DNA of 64,000 nucleotides, taken from assembly GCA_965237895.1 (NCBI GenBank), contig CBDEGR010000002.1, positions 1,240,001-1,304,000 on the forward strand, read 5' to 3'. This DNA is from CBDEGR01 sp965237895 (GTDB lineage Bacteria; Acidobacteriota; Terriglobia; UBA7540; JAPUME01). Below the pieces are notes generated by a model. That model saw only the letters and a list, made by a program, of their open reading frames with translations, was not told where the DNA came from and did no database searches. Shown in pieces: positions 17,320 through 27,185 of the stretch. Every line of letters starts with the position of its first letter. Within the stretch, counting starts at the first letter, position 1. Made by a program: the position numbers and the translations under genes.

Positions 17320-18432
17320 ATGTTATCTGTGTTTTCGTGCCCTAGTCGCTACACGCAAGGAAAGAACGCTACGCAGGTGCTTGGTCAGGAAATGGGTGCT
17401 CTTGGTCTCGAGGGTCCAGCCCTGATCTTAGCCGGCAAAACTGCCGCCAGAATGCTGTTGGAGACGTGGCGCAAGACCTTGGGCGATTCAAGTATCTCCT
17501 TTGAGATACACCAGTTCGGGGGAGAATGCTCTCTTGCCGAAATCGAGCGAGTTAAGAATTCGGCAAGAAGAATGAATGGACGAGTAATCATTGCTGTTGG
17601 AGGAGGTAAAGCACTCGATACCGGCCGGGCCGCGGCTGCCGACCTAGGCTTGCCGGTGGTCAACTGCCCCACGATTGCCTCGAGTGACGCTCCCTGCAGT
17701 GCATTGTCCGTGATTTACAGCGAAGAGGGAGTCTTTCTCCAGTATCGCTTCTATCGTAGGAATCCCGATTTGGTATTGGTCGATACCACTGTGATTGCGC
17801 GAAGTCCGGTCCGGCTCCTAGTAGCTGGAATGGGTGATGCCCTGGCAACGATGTTTGAAGCCAGGACCTGCGTCGAGGGATCTGTCAAGAACATGCGGGG
17901 CGGTGGATCGACTCAGAGTGCTCTGGCTCTGGCCGAACTTTGCTATCGCACTTTACTAAACGACGGCGCTGATGCCAAGCTTGCTGTCGAAACCCAGGCC
18001 GTCACTCCGGCTCTTGAACGATTGGTTGAAGCCAACACTTTGCTGTCAGGGTTAGGTTTTGAGTCGTCGGGCCTGGCAGCGGCGCACGCCATCCACAATG
18101 GGTTGACTGTAGCTCCTGCAACCCACCCTTTTTTCCACGGCGAAAAAGTTGCTTTCGGAACCCTGGTGCAGCTGGTCATGGAAGGCAAGCCTCAAAAGCT
18201 GATAGAAGAAGTGCTCAGTTTCTCTACTAGCGTCAGTCTACCCATCACCCTGGCAGAGGTTGGACTGAGGGATGTGCCACTGGGGATGCTCGAACAGGTC
18301 GCAGCCCGCGCTACGGCAAAAGGAGAAACGATCCACAATGAACCATTCGACGTCCGTCCTGACATGGTAACAGATGGGATTCAGGCTGCGGATGCGATCG
18401 GCCGGGCTTGGAAGGAGCGCAAAAAGAGGTGA
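17320..18432 (+). CDS. gldA: iron/zinc-containing glycerol dehydrogenase-like
   Basis: A 370-residue member of the Fe-type alcohol dehydrogenase superfamily, GldA branch. It oxidises glycerol or a related polyol to the ketone with NAD+. Visible features are the NAD-binding AVGGGKALDTGR (about 90-101), the NCPTIASSDAPCS segment (about 113-125), metal ligands Asp in GMGDALATMFEA (about 171) and His in AAAHAIHNGL (about 253) and HPFFHGEKVAFG (about 270). Length is normal. ATG follows GAGGAGG. It lies head to head with the PQQ dehydrogenase. The real substrate could be another vicinal diol. Confidence 0.88.
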   Translation: MLSVFSCPSRYTQGKNATQVLGQEMGALGLEGPALILAGKTAARMLLETWRKTLGDSSISFEIHQFGGECSLAEIERVKNSARRMNGRVIIAVGGGKALDTGRAAAADLGLPVVNCPTIASSDAPCSALSVIYSEEGVFLQYRFYRRNPDLVLVDTTVIARSPVRLLVAGMGDALATMFEARTCVEGSVKNMRGGGSTQSALALAELCYRTLLNDGADAKLAVETQAVTPALERLVEANTLLSGLGFESSGLAAAHAIHNGLTVAPATHPFFHGEKVAFGTLVQLVMEGKPQKLIEEVLSFSTSVSLPITLAEVGLRDVPLGMLEQVAARATAKGETIHNEPFDVRPDMVTDGIQAADAIGRAWKERKKR

Positions 18433-18535
18433 ATGTCAGTTAGGAAAGCATAAAAATCGGTGGGCTGTCGCCGGGTCGAGGGCGGCGACAATGTTTCGCC
18501 CCAAGTGCAGTTCTCACAGTTCCTTCCTGAAAGGA

Positions 18536-18636
18536 TAGGTAAACACTAGGCGACAAGGGAGGACCTATCCCACGTTAATGGCCTCTGTTGAGATTGCTGG
18601 CACTATCCGGGAAGGGCGTTATACATCCAAGTGGCG
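18536..18636 (+). repeat. B/A short repeat pair, copy 2
   Basis: Block B (GGTAAACACTAGGCGACAAG plus GGAGGACCTATCC) near 18537 and block A (GGGCGTTATACATCCAAGTG) near 18612. The same blocks occur in the reverse order at 14558-14634. The rest of the 18433-18818 gap holds nothing recognisable. Confidence 0.5.
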
Positions 18637-18818
18637 CACCGCTGAGCGGGTGGGGGTATGATCATTTCCGAGTGCGCCGTGACACGACCGGAATCATCGA
18701 AACTGGCGATGCGGCCGAGTTGGGCAAGCCTGAGTGCCGCGCTATCGTTAGAGAGTAAGCTAAGCCGCCGAAGGGCCAAGCCGCGCCCGAACCAATTCGT
18801 GCAACAACGCCTTGGAAC

Positions 18819-19505
18819 TCAGTCGAGGGGTTTCAGCTTGATATTCTTAAACCATAAGTCCGCGCCGTGATCCTGGAAGCCGATGTAGCCTGTCCGCGGG
18901 TGGTACTTGTAGGCTCTACCGAACTTGTGTTTGCTACCGTCCGGTCGTTCATGCGGCTGAGTCCACCGATCCAGGTCTATGTTGTTTACGTGCTCGCCGT
19001 TCAATACCACGTCTATGATGTTCTTGTTCACCGAAATCTCAATGTGGTTCCACTCACCTACCGGCTTCATGGCGTTTTTTGTGGGCTTAACCAAGTCGTA
19101 GATCGCTCCGGTATCTTTGAAGCCTGCGTTGGGACTGTCGAGGATTTGTACTTCGATGCCGTTGAACGCGACATCTTTGCCAGCCATTTCTTTGAGTGGG
19201 GACGTCCGCACGAAAATACCGCTGTTACAACCTTTCGTGATTTTGAAATCGAGTGCCAGAACGAAATCCGTCCATTCCTGTTCGTAAACTACCATAGAGG
19301 TGCCGGCTTTGTGCGGGTTGATACTCCCTTCTTCCACTGGCCTCTTAATGGGTTGCCAATCGCTGGTCATCCAGCGGTCCATCGACTTTCCATCGAATAG
19401 CAGGATCCAGCCCTGCTCCTTCTCTTCTTGGGTCAGTTGGTTGTCTGCGGGAGCTGCGGCAAAGGCTGGGATAAGTAAGGCAAGGATGATCTGCGCGACT
19501 TTCAT
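18819..19505 (-). CDS. DUF1080 protein (3-keto-disaccharide hydrolase-like), exported
   Basis: A 228-residue protein with a signal peptide (MKVAQIILALLIPAFAAAP) and a DUF1080 domain: GWILLFDGKSMDRW (about 32-45), CNSGIFVRTSP (about 93-103), NGIEVQILDSP, GEWNHIEISVNKN and a final YIGFQDHGADLWFKNIKLKPL. This last motif is typical of the family. Its start codon is one base from the stop of the Gfo/Idh/MocA gene upstream, so the pair is translationally linked (SD GGTGGTGAT within that gene). Family work pairs such hydrolases with an oxidoreductase that makes the 3-keto sugar, as expected here. Confidence 0.9.
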   Translation of the reverse strand: MKVAQIILALLIPAFAAAPADNQLTQEEKEQGWILLFDGKSMDRWMTSDWQPIKRPVEEGSINPHKAGTSMVVYEQEWTDFVLALDFKITKGCNSGIFVRTSPLKEMAGKDVAFNGIEVQILDSPNAGFKDTGAIYDLVKPTKNAMKPVGEWNHIEISVNKNIIDVVLNGEHVNNIDLDRWTQPHERPDGSKHKFGRAYKYHPRTGYIGFQDHGADLWFKNIKLKPLD

Positions 19506-19506
19506 G

Positions 19507-20796
19507 TTAGATCACCACCCTTTCGTTCTTTGAGTCCCAGGTCAGTGTCTTTCGTTGGCGATACGATTCGACACCCATCTTCATAGCTACCATGGTGGCA
19601 GCACCCAGGTTGGCATTGCAAAATACGAGCGCATTCCCGCGAATCGCATCCACCGTATTGTGGAATTCCTTTTTTCGAGGCTCACGCGGAATGGTGACTG
19701 CGCTGTGGCCGCCATTGCTGGCTTGGAACTCTTCCCCGAAGTCGCCGTTGGCGCGAAGGACGGGATCATCGTCGAGATCCATTGTCCCGTGTTTGCCGTA
19801 AATTCGATCGGGAAGCTGGGTATTGTTGCTCATAGTGCTGACCAAGAAGATCGTGTACTGGTTCGGATAATCGATGGAGATCATATGGGTATCGGGAATG
19901 TCCCGGCCATCTTTCTCCACATACAGGCCGCCGGCGGAGGAGACGTGGAGCGGATACTCACCATCCGGGCCGGCAATCGCCAGAAGTAGGGGGGCGAGTT
20001 TATGGTACATCAGATCGGTGGCTAGACCCCCGCTATAGGGCCAGTATTTTCTGTACCGGAAGAAGTGCTCTGGTGTCCAAGGGATTTTGGGTGCCAGTCC
20101 CCACTCGTGGCCGAGCCACATATCCCAGTCGATGTAATCTTCTCCCGTAGCGTGCGGGCCAGCGGCAGGATCGGGGATGAAGCGTCCCGCGTTGTAAACA
20201 TTGGTTCGAGAGTTGCGGTTGAAGCTGCCTTGGGCCCAAATGACCTTGCCAAGGCGTCCTGCCTGGATGGCCTCCCGCGCCTTCCAAAATTGGTCGTTCG
20301 TCACAAAATCCGCACCTACCTGGAGAATCTTGTTAGTGCGCTTGACCGCATCGCGGATTTGGAGGGCCTGTTCGATGGCAAGGCTCATGGGCTTTTCCAG
20401 GTGCACATGCTTGCCCGCCTCCATTGCATCAATGGCCATCTTGGAGTGCCAGTGGTCAGGCGTGACAATCATCACGAGATCAACGTCTTTCCGTTCCAGT
20501 ACCCTCCGGTAGTCCGTATAGCCTTCGGCTTCACCTTCCGACAGTTCTTTGGCGCGAGTGATACGTTTCTGATATACGTCGCAGACGGCCACCAAGCGAA
20601 CATTCAACGATTGGCGATAGCCGAGAATTTTCTTGACCCAATATGTGCCAAGCCCCCCAACCCCGATGACAGCAACGTTGATCCGGTCATTGGACCCTAA
20701 GAAGCCAGAGGAATTTAAACTGCCAAGCTCTATTGCACCCACCGTGGCAGCTGTAGTTTTTACGAAATCTCGGCGAGAAATCCGGGGACGATTCAT
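19507..20796 (-). CDS. Tat-exported Gfo/Idh/MocA family oxidoreductase
   Basis: A 429-residue dehydrogenase with a twin-arginine leader (RISRRDFVKTTAATVGAIEL). The Rossmann fold follows (INVAVIGVGGLGTYWVKK, about 38-55), then VDLVMIVTPDHWHSKMAIDAMEAGKHVHLEKPMS, which holds the catalytic EKP motif (about 134-136). The C-terminal substrate domain contains DWDMWLGH and YSGGLATDLMYHKLAP with the conserved Asp-x-x-x-His pair. Members oxidise or reduce sugars using tightly bound NAD(P). Export and coupling to the DUF1080 gene suggest 3-keto-glycoside chemistry in the periplasm. ATG follows AAGGTGGT. Confidence 0.9.
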   Translation of the reverse strand: MNRPRISRRDFVKTTAATVGAIELGSLNSSGFLGSNDRINVAVIGVGGLGTYWVKKILGYRQSLNVRLVAVCDVYQKRITRAKELSEGEAEGYTDYRRVLERKDVDLVMIVTPDHWHSKMAIDAMEAGKHVHLEKPMSLAIEQALQIRDAVKRTNKILQVGADFVTNDQFWKAREAIQAGRLGKVIWAQGSFNRNSRTNVYNAGRFIPDPAAGPHATGEDYIDWDMWLGHEWGLAPKIPWTPEHFFRYRKYWPYSGGLATDLMYHKLAPLLLAIAGPDGEYPLHVSSAGGLYVEKDGRDIPDTHMISIDYPNQYTIFLVSTMSNNTQLPDRIYGKHGTMDLDDDPVLRANGDFGEEFQASNGGHSAVTIPREPRKKEFHNTVDAIRGNALVFCNANLGAATMVAMKMGVESYRQRKTLTWDSKNERVVI

Positions 20797-21061
20797 GATG
20801 CGACCACCTTTTTCTAGGTTTTGCTAACTAATGCAGTGCACAAGGGGCAACCCGCTCAGAATGCTAACGGGAATTTTCGTCTATAACGTCATCGGCTAGC
20901 TCGGTTCCACCATCCATCTAATCGGCTACGCAGGGCCACGATTACAGATTCTGACTCCCCCCGTTCGGGAGAGGACGATAGCTCAACCAATTTCTCAATC
21001 ATGGGGAGAAAAGAAAATTCTCGGGCATCCCGGCATGCAAACCTTGCCGACAAAACTCTCC

Positions 21062-21409
21062 CTAGTCGATCTGATCACGCAGCATCACGTACAAGCGAAT
21101 CGCCGGCTTGCGCACCACCTGGGCACGAATCCTGGCCGCGTCTCCCACTACCAATTGATGACCGAACTCACTCAGCATCTCCGCAAACCGGATCGCGTAT
21201 CCTGTACTTTCCATGTTCCCCAAGACCGGCTGGTTCAATTCGCGGTAAAATGTACTCGCTTCCCCACTTTCATGCTCCAGTCGGCGCTCTTCGATTTCTC
21301 CTGTCTCGCCGTCCGGCAGGGTATTTTTCTGGAACCAGGAATGGAAATAACATCTAATGATCGTCTCTCGGCCCCTTCTCTCGGCGAGTCCTGGTGGTTT
21401 GTCTACCAC
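21062..21409 (-). pseudogene. IS110-family transposase N-terminal fragment
   Basis: About 115 codons match the N-terminus of IS110 DEDD transposases: GETGEIEERRLEHES, then FYRELNQPVLGNMESTGYA, FAEMLSEFGHQLVVGDAARIRA and VVRK, where the family continues with QKTDxRDA. The first catalytic segment and everything after VRK are missing, so the element is dead. The rest of 20797-21061 shows nothing. Confidence 0.7.
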
Positions 21410-21775
21410 ACCACTCTACTCACGGAGTCTAGGAGCCGACGACGTTATGTACTTTATTTTATTCCAAAATCATAAATAAAGATCCTCCACACTGTCAATG
21501 CAATTTCTTATTGCCAAGACCCGGGATTGGGTGCATCCTGGTCCGGTTTGCTGTTTCCGCTCCGTGTAGAAGGGACGATTTTTTAGGCCGATCTCGCCGG
21601 TTGGGCCCAGGAATCAGATCACGGGAGCTTTTGGATAACCACAACAAATATACCCTAGCTGAATTTCAGAGCAAAGAAGCACAATTCCGATCAGTCCCTC
21701 AGACCCATAAGTATAACAACGTCAGAACCAAATTTAGGCCCGCGCTAAACTGCGCGGGACCGAGAAGGGGTGACC
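21410..21775. other. intergenic region, nothing recognised
   Basis: AT-richer spacer between the IS110 and IS3 remnants. No gene, RNA or repeat is apparent. Confidence 0.4.
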
Positions 21776-22108
21776 ATGAGTGAGAACCCTACCGGGACGA
21801 AGGAACCTCCCCCGCCCGGGCGAGGGAGTGCGCCCGGTCGTTGATCCGCCGGGCCAACCAAGTCACCCATCGCAAGTTTGCCGTCGAGGAGAAGATTCGC
21901 ATGCTGTTAGAGGGGATCCGAGCTGAGGTATCCGTGGCCGAACTGAGCCTGGCAAAGCTGACCAAAAAAAAGCCTGTATAGGGCTACGGGATCGGAGGCG
22001 GTACGGGCAGATGAAGCAAGAGCGGAAGCAGGAAGTAATCGAGCTGGTACGGCGCTCGCCGCTCCCGAAGCAACCCACGCTGGCGAAGCCGGTTTCTCCA
22101 ACCGGGTG
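21776..22108 (+). pseudogene. decayed IS3-family element (OrfA and start of OrfB)
   Basis: Shifting plus-strand frames give OrfA-like sequence (RRANQVTHRKFAVEEKIRML, then EVSVAEL) followed by OrfB-like MKQERKQEVIELVRRSPLPK. These match IS3-group proteins, but stops, shifts and a deleted middle leave no usable frame. OrfA starts at ATG 21776 after AGAAGGGGTG. Confidence 0.7.
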
Positions 22109-22554
22109 AGGTGGGATGGGGCCTGTACCACCTGATCTCTATCCTAGTCCAGCGTCCCAGAAATAAGTTTCCAGGTAGGGAAATTCACGCGGTGCAGGAG
22201 GTTGTGGAAGGGGGGTGGAGGAAAGTGAGGGTGTCGCCGACACTCCGTGGAGTAGATTTCTTTCCAAGTATGGGAGTAGAATCAGATGATTGTTTACTGC
22301 CGCGTCCAGTGGAATGGGACGCACTCACCGGGTGAAACTGATAACGAACCAAAGTTTGCCTTGTGGGAGGTTGGCTTGTCTCGAGTATTCTGAAGAGACA
22401 CGGAAATTCGCGAAATCTTCGGAAACGGGCTCATGAAGCTTTCCTACCGTAAAGAGACGGTAAGAAGTCAACAAATTCGATGACATAGTGACCAGTTTTG
22501 ATAGTCGCGAATACGTGGAGTTCCTGTAGGCTCGCGTAATAAGGAGGAGGGAAA
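22109..22554. other. intergenic region, nothing recognised
   Basis: Spacer between the IS3 remnant and the peptidase gene. Apart from the ribosome site GGAGGAGGG just before 22555, I see no gene, repeat or hairpin worth naming. Confidence 0.4.
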
Positions 22555-23868
22555 GTGAATAAGAGAAAGCAAGTGTTGGATGCCGTCGAAAAGATGCAGG
22601 ACGAAATTGTTTCCTTGGTGGGGGAGTTGGTTCGAATCCCGAGCGTTAATCCGAAGTATCCGGGTATGGATTACCAGAAGGTGGTGGGAGGAGAAACTGC
22701 CTGTAATGAAAGACTGGCGCAGGCTTACCGGGAGGTGGGATGCAAGGTCGCCTTCGTGGAAAGAGAGAAAAACCGGGCTAACCTTGTAGGAGTGTTGAAA
22801 GGCAAGGGCGGAGGACGCTCTCTCATCTACAACGGGCACATCGATACCGTACCGATTGGAAATGCTTCCGATTGGAAAACTCAGGATCCCTTCAGCGGGA
22901 AGGTTGAGGATGGGAAGCTTTATGGCCGCGGTTCTGCCGACATGAAGGGGGGGCTAGTCGCCCAACTGAAAGGTATTGAGGCCGTGTTGCGAAGTGGCCT
23001 GAGATTGAAGGGTAACCTCATTTTGGAAAGTGTTGTTGGAGAGGAGACCATGACCCATGAAGCTGGTGTGTCGGCAGTCTGCGAAAAATATAAGGCCGAT
23101 GCGGCGATTGTTTCTGAACCAACGGGCCCGCCGTTTCCGCTGGCTGTGGTGCCCGTAACTCCCGGACTCATTTGGTTCACCATCACCTGTAGAGGCAAAG
23201 CGAGTCATGCGGGGGTCCGCAGCGAAATGATCCGGCCGGGCGGCAGAGGTTCCGAAGTTGCCGTGAGCGCCATTGAAAAAGGGGTCTTTATTTTGGAGGC
23301 GTTGCGCCAGCTCGAAGAGCAGTGGGGTCAGAGTAAGAAGCATCCCCTGTTCCGGCCCGGATATTTCACCCTGCATCCGGGTGTGATCACGGGCGGGCCG
23401 AATGGAGTGCTGATTCCCTTCGTGATTTCCGAGTTTTGCACCATCGAGTACGCGGTATGGTATCCACCCCAGGAGCGAGAAGAAGATATCAAGAAAGAAA
23501 TCTCAGAATACGTTACCAAAACATGCCAGTTGGATCCTTGGCTTAGCGAGAATGCCCCAGAGATCAAGTTCAACCTCCACTGGCCGCCGGCGCAGATTCC
23601 GGTGGACCATCCGGTTGTGCAAACATGTGCTCAGGCCCATCGCGAGGCCGTCAGTCCTCAGCGCGTTGATGACCGTGACCTCTTCCAAGCGTTCAATGCC
23701 GTCTGTGATGCCGCTTTTCTGAACAAGGCTGGGATCCCAACTGTGATTTACGGACCTGGCAGTATACTCCAGGCGCACGCAGTCGACGAATATGTGAATA
23801 TCGCTGAACTGATTACTGCTACCAAAACATTTGCCTTGGCAGCCATGGATTGGTGTGGTTACGAATGA
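22555..23868 (+). CDS. M20-family metallopeptidase (ArgE/DapE-like)
   Basis: A 437-residue cytosolic amidohydrolase of the ArgE/DapE/ACY1 group. Metal and catalytic residues are in place: YNGHIDTVP (about 100-108, His and catalytic Asp), YGRGSADMKGG (about 123-133, bridging Asp), VVGEETM (about 161-167, Glu-Glu) and, at the end, IYGPGSILQAHAVDEYV (last His). The small dimerisation domain lies at about 205-320. It hydrolyses an N-acyl or amide bond of an amino acid derivative; substrate unknown. It starts at GTG 22555 after GGAGGAGGG. The downstream acetoacetate decarboxylase-like gene follows after 254 bp and may be independent. Confidence 0.88.
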   Translation: MNKRKQVLDAVEKMQDEIVSLVGELVRIPSVNPKYPGMDYQKVVGGETACNERLAQAYREVGCKVAFVEREKNRANLVGVLKGKGGGRSLIYNGHIDTVPIGNASDWKTQDPFSGKVEDGKLYGRGSADMKGGLVAQLKGIEAVLRSGLRLKGNLILESVVGEETMTHEAGVSAVCEKYKADAAIVSEPTGPPFPLAVVPVTPGLIWFTITCRGKASHAGVRSEMIRPGGRGSEVAVSAIEKGVFILEALRQLEEQWGQSKKHPLFRPGYFTLHPGVITGGPNGVLIPFVISEFCTIEYAVWYPPQEREEDIKKEISEYVTKTCQLDPWLSENAPEIKFNLHWPPAQIPVDHPVVQTCAQAHREAVSPQRVDDRDLFQAFNAVCDAAFLNKAGIPTVIYGPGSILQAHAVDEYVNIAELITATKTFALAAMDWCGYE

Positions 23869-24122
23869 TTGCCTGAAACGGTTCTTGATCTTGTGATTTG
23901 GTCGACCGCGAGTGGAAGGGGACTCCAAGGAGAGCTTAACCTTCTCTGAATATCAGGCTGTCATCGGTATGGCAATAACCTCTGTGCACCCGGCGAGCCA
24001 GCATTTCAACGCCTGTCTGTGGGATATTATGTTGAGGAATACAATTAATTTGCAGGGCTTGGCATAGTCGTTTATTCTCTCCACTGGCGACGAACTTACG
24101 TCCCTGCCCAGGAGATATTTTT

Positions 24123-24869
24123 ATGAGCCTTAAACATGATGATGGATGGAATATTCCCCCGGATTCCCCATTTTATCCGCCGCTTCCGGCAGTCTACCGA
24201 AACGTAAAGGTTCACCTCTTATTCTTCACAGCGCGACCTGAAACAGTGGGTAACTTCTTGCCCGAGCCCCTCCAGCCATCGCCAGACGGGCTGTGCGTGG
24301 CTGCCGGGGTAGAAGTGCCATTTTGCACTAGCTATGGTCCCTTTCTGGAAGCTTTCGTAAACTTGAAATGTACGTTTCGCAAACAGAGCGGTTATTACTG
24401 TTCTCAAGTGTTACACAACGGCCCTACCGGCATTGCTGCGGGAAGAGAAATTTACGGAACGCCCAAGATATTTGCCGAACTATCGGTAACGAACATAGAC
24501 CGATCGATGCTTACTCAAGCCTCGATGGGAGGTATCCCAGTCCTTCGCCTGAGCACAGTTATCGAGCAAGTGGTTCCCAGTGAGACGATGCGCCAGATCA
24601 GCCTGACTCCCGCCTGGAGGCTAAAAATTATTCCTCGCGCAGACGGACCAGGTCCAGCCATTAAACAGCTCATCGATTGCACCAAAGTCTTTCGGGACCA
24701 AGTGGTCCATTTTTCGGCTCGAGGCAAGGGAACGGTAACGTTTGGGAGTTCTCCCTTTATCGATTTGAGTTCGCTTCAACCCATCAGTTTGGGGGATGCC
24801 TACTACTTTGAAACCAGTTATTCTGAAGACTACGCTGAAATCGTTTATGACTACTTAAAGCATCCATAA
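24123..24869 (+). CDS. acetoacetate decarboxylase-family protein
   Basis: A 248-residue protein of the acetoacetate decarboxylase superfamily. It shows YRNVKVHLLFFTARPE (about 25-40), the AAGREIYGTPKIFAELSV segment (about 104-121), whose Lys in GTPK matches the Schiff-base region, and a C-terminal SLGDAYYFETSYSEDYAEIVYDYL. Family members decarboxylate acetoacetate or act as aldolase/dehydratases on related keto acids, so the narrow activity is open. ATG follows CCAGGAGA at good spacing. No acetone or CoA-transferase genes lie nearby, so classical acetone formation is doubtful. Confidence 0.8.
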   Translation: MSLKHDDGWNIPPDSPFYPPLPAVYRNVKVHLLFFTARPETVGNFLPEPLQPSPDGLCVAAGVEVPFCTSYGPFLEAFVNLKCTFRKQSGYYCSQVLHNGPTGIAAGREIYGTPKIFAELSVTNIDRSMLTQASMGGIPVLRLSTVIEQVVPSETMRQISLTPAWRLKIIPRADGPGPAIKQLIDCTKVFRDQVVHFSARGKGTVTFGSSPFIDLSSLQPISLGDAYYFETSYSEDYAEIVYDYLKHP

Positions 24870-24918
24870 ATGATTCGGCATCGCCACCTGCCTGACCTGC
24901 CCCCTCTGTTCCTACCGA

Positions 24919-25010
24919 TCATAAGTAGAGCTTTGTCGGTCTCTCAAATGCCAGGGAAATGTGTGGACGCCGTTTGTTGTGCAACAGCCTCCAGGCTTCG
25001 ATCTTTTGCT
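24919..25010 (-). pseudogene. IS3-family OrfB C-terminal remnant
   Basis: On the minus strand KQKIEAWRLLHNKRRPHISL followed by AFERPTKLYL matches the end of IS3-group transposases (EAWRxxYNxxRPHxSLxxxTP). The catalytic domain is missing. The rest of the gap to 25270 contains no recognised gene. Confidence 0.6.
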
Positions 25011-25270
25011 TTACAAGGCATAAAGCGGATAGTGGCGTTACGCGCGCTCCTAGCGATGACCGTGTTGGCAGCGTGTTCAGAAAGCTCATGGATACCAAAT
25101 ACATATCACCCCGCAATCGTGGGGTTTTCGGTCCTTCCTGGAGAGAAAACAGTACAGCTGCCTTTTGAGGTCCTGAGAGGCGGTCAGCTGACGACATTCA
25201 AGATCGGTAAACTTTCGTTTGATCTCAGAAAACCTCGAGAAGGACTGGTGACACTGACGCACACCTCCAC

Positions 25271-27082
25271 TCACCCGCCCGAGTAAAGAGGAAGCATCTC
25301 CGGAGGCCAATAGTTTCTCTCTTTCGCCCCACGGTTTGTTATGTGGCTTATGTCAAATCCCCCCACACTTTTCACTTTTACTGTCGTAATCTTGGGCGGT
25401 TCTTTCGCGAAAGCTGCCACTTCGTCTGGATGTCCTACCCTGCTTACCAGTGCCCAACGGTGAGGAACCTCCTGTGAATAGCCGAAGATGCTTAAATTTA
25501 GATCCCACGCAGCGAAACCATCTACCCCTTTCTCATAGCCCTTCAGGACGGCTTCAGCACTTCCCCAACCTTGGTAGAATCGGCAGTTGCGAGCTTTAAC
25601 ACTCTGCACGAACTCCTTTGACCCACCGGCGATTATACTATCGAGGAGTCCCTCGGCCACCCACGTCTCCGCATCTAGTCCAAAGAAAAGGTTGGTTTCA
25701 GGAGAATATACCCACGCGGACAACTCGATCTTTCTTCCCCTCTTGTTCCCCAGCTCGTTTAGTAACTGCCGTACCTTGCGGACGAATTCGGTCACGTATT
25801 TGGCCCTGAGACGTTGGACCCGCTCCTCGTTGTCATCAAGCTTCCTGGGGTCTTCACCATACTCCTTTTTGAAATCTTCGATCACCGGCGCCTCATAGCC
25901 AACAAACTGCGGGCCGCGTATCCACCCAAGGTTTACTCCATCAATGTCGAAGCGCTCTGCCACCTCGCGAATCAAAGAAAGTACGTGGTCTTGTACCTCT
26001 GGAAAAGCATAGCTAGCCTTTTCCAAGGGGGTCCCGTCCTTCGCCAGCATTCTGATCCATGGCTTTTTTCTGACTAAGCCATGTCCAGCGAAAAAGTCTC
26101 CAGGAGGTGTGTCCCCGAGTACGCCCATGCGAAACATTGCATCAAACTTCAAGCCCATGTCGTGAACATGTTCGAGGGCCACCTGGGCAGGAATCAGACC
26201 TTTTAAAGTCAAGGTGCTTATGCTGTTGACCATGGTCTCTCCTGCGGGGCGTATTGTGAAATCTTCCTCTGCCTTTCCTATGAAACGCCCTACTTTGGAT
26301 GGATAGTTGGTCATGTCTCCATAGGTAAAGGCATAAATTACCTTGCCGACATCGGAGTACCGATAGGGTTCGACCTGTTCCAATATCTCTTCCTTAGTCG
26401 TAGGCCCTTTGAAGGACAAGAAACTAGCCCCGTCGTTTGTGGCAATGAGAACTCGGGTGTCCTTCCTGACACGGTCTTTCTGTATTGCATCCACTTCCTT
26501 CTTACTCAAAGGCACTAACTTGACATAAGCGACGTACGCCTTCTTGGGTTCACCTTTTGTTTGTTGCCCAACGGTAAGATCCCGGCCCGTCAAATCCGCA
26601 TATTTAAGGAAGACCTCTTGGAACTCGGTTCCCACCCAATTCATTGGCGCTGCAGCCGCACCACTGTAGGTTCCATCACTGATCGGACGGAAACACGGAT
26701 CATCTGTGAGTTTTAACTTGATCGTCGTACCCCCGTCATAGTCGTGGTGAGCATTCCAGAACCCAACGTAAACCGCGTGCCATCCTGAAACTCCCAAAGG
26801 GATCGTAACATCCGGCGCATCCGCCATCGAACCCGCCCCTATCATCGTGCCGCTTACCTTGTCTGTTATGTAGGGAATCAAGGTCCAATGCTGCTTCTTG
26901 TTTACCTTAGACAGCGCCGTCGACGGCTGGCAGCGACTCAGGTCGCTGACAAATATTGGAGTGCCTGTGCCTGTTTCCTGCGCAAGTTTGGGGGCCTCAC
27001 CGATCAGAGCCGGCTTGTTCACGAGGCCCAGCCCCGCCATCGACGAAACTCCTAAGAATCCTCTTCGGTTCATTAAGCTCAT
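25271..27082 (-). CDS. exported TIM-barrel (family 10-like glycoside hydrolase) protein, paralog B
   Basis: A 603-residue near-duplicate of paralog A (12498-14291), in inverted orientation. Tat leader NRRGFLGVSSMAGLGL, beta-sandwich GWHAVYVGFWNAHHDYDG, TIM-barrel motifs HDMGLKFDAMFRMG, SYAFPEVQDHVLSLI, DIDGVNLGWIRGPQ and ELSAWVYSPETNLF are all kept. Differences cluster in the middle third and near the C-terminus, where B reads DLNLSIFGYSQEVPHRW and A has a shorter segment. The start follows a GGAG-rich leader that is also duplicated. Intact frame and conservative changes suggest both copies are under selection. Confidence 0.75.
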   Translation of the reverse strand: MSLMNRRGFLGVSSMAGLGLVNKPALIGEAPKLAQETGTGTPIFVSDLSRCQPSTALSKVNKKQHWTLIPYITDKVSGTMIGAGSMADAPDVTIPLGVSGWHAVYVGFWNAHHDYDGGTTIKLKLTDDPCFRPISDGTYSGAAAAPMNWVGTEFQEVFLKYADLTGRDLTVGQQTKGEPKKAYVAYVKLVPLSKKEVDAIQKDRVRKDTRVLIATNDGASFLSFKGPTTKEEILEQVEPYRYSDVGKVIYAFTYGDMTNYPSKVGRFIGKAEEDFTIRPAGETMVNSISTLTLKGLIPAQVALEHVHDMGLKFDAMFRMGVLGDTPPGDFFAGHGLVRKKPWIRMLAKDGTPLEKASYAFPEVQDHVLSLIREVAERFDIDGVNLGWIRGPQFVGYEAPVIEDFKKEYGEDPRKLDDNEERVQRLRAKYVTEFVRKVRQLLNELGNKRGRKIELSAWVYSPETNLFFGLDAETWVAEGLLDSIIAGGSKEFVQSVKARNCRFYQGWGSAEAVLKGYEKGVDGFAAWDLNLSIFGYSQEVPHRWALVSRVGHPDEVAAFAKEPPKITTVKVKSVGGFDISHITNRGAKERNYWPPEMLPLYSGG

Positions 27083-27185
27083 CAGATCACCTCTATCTTT
27101 ATTCCTCCCAAAGGAGGGGACACCTGGGGATGGATCAAGACATCCCCTTCTTGTCTGTCAGCTTGCACACGACGGTGTGTACATT

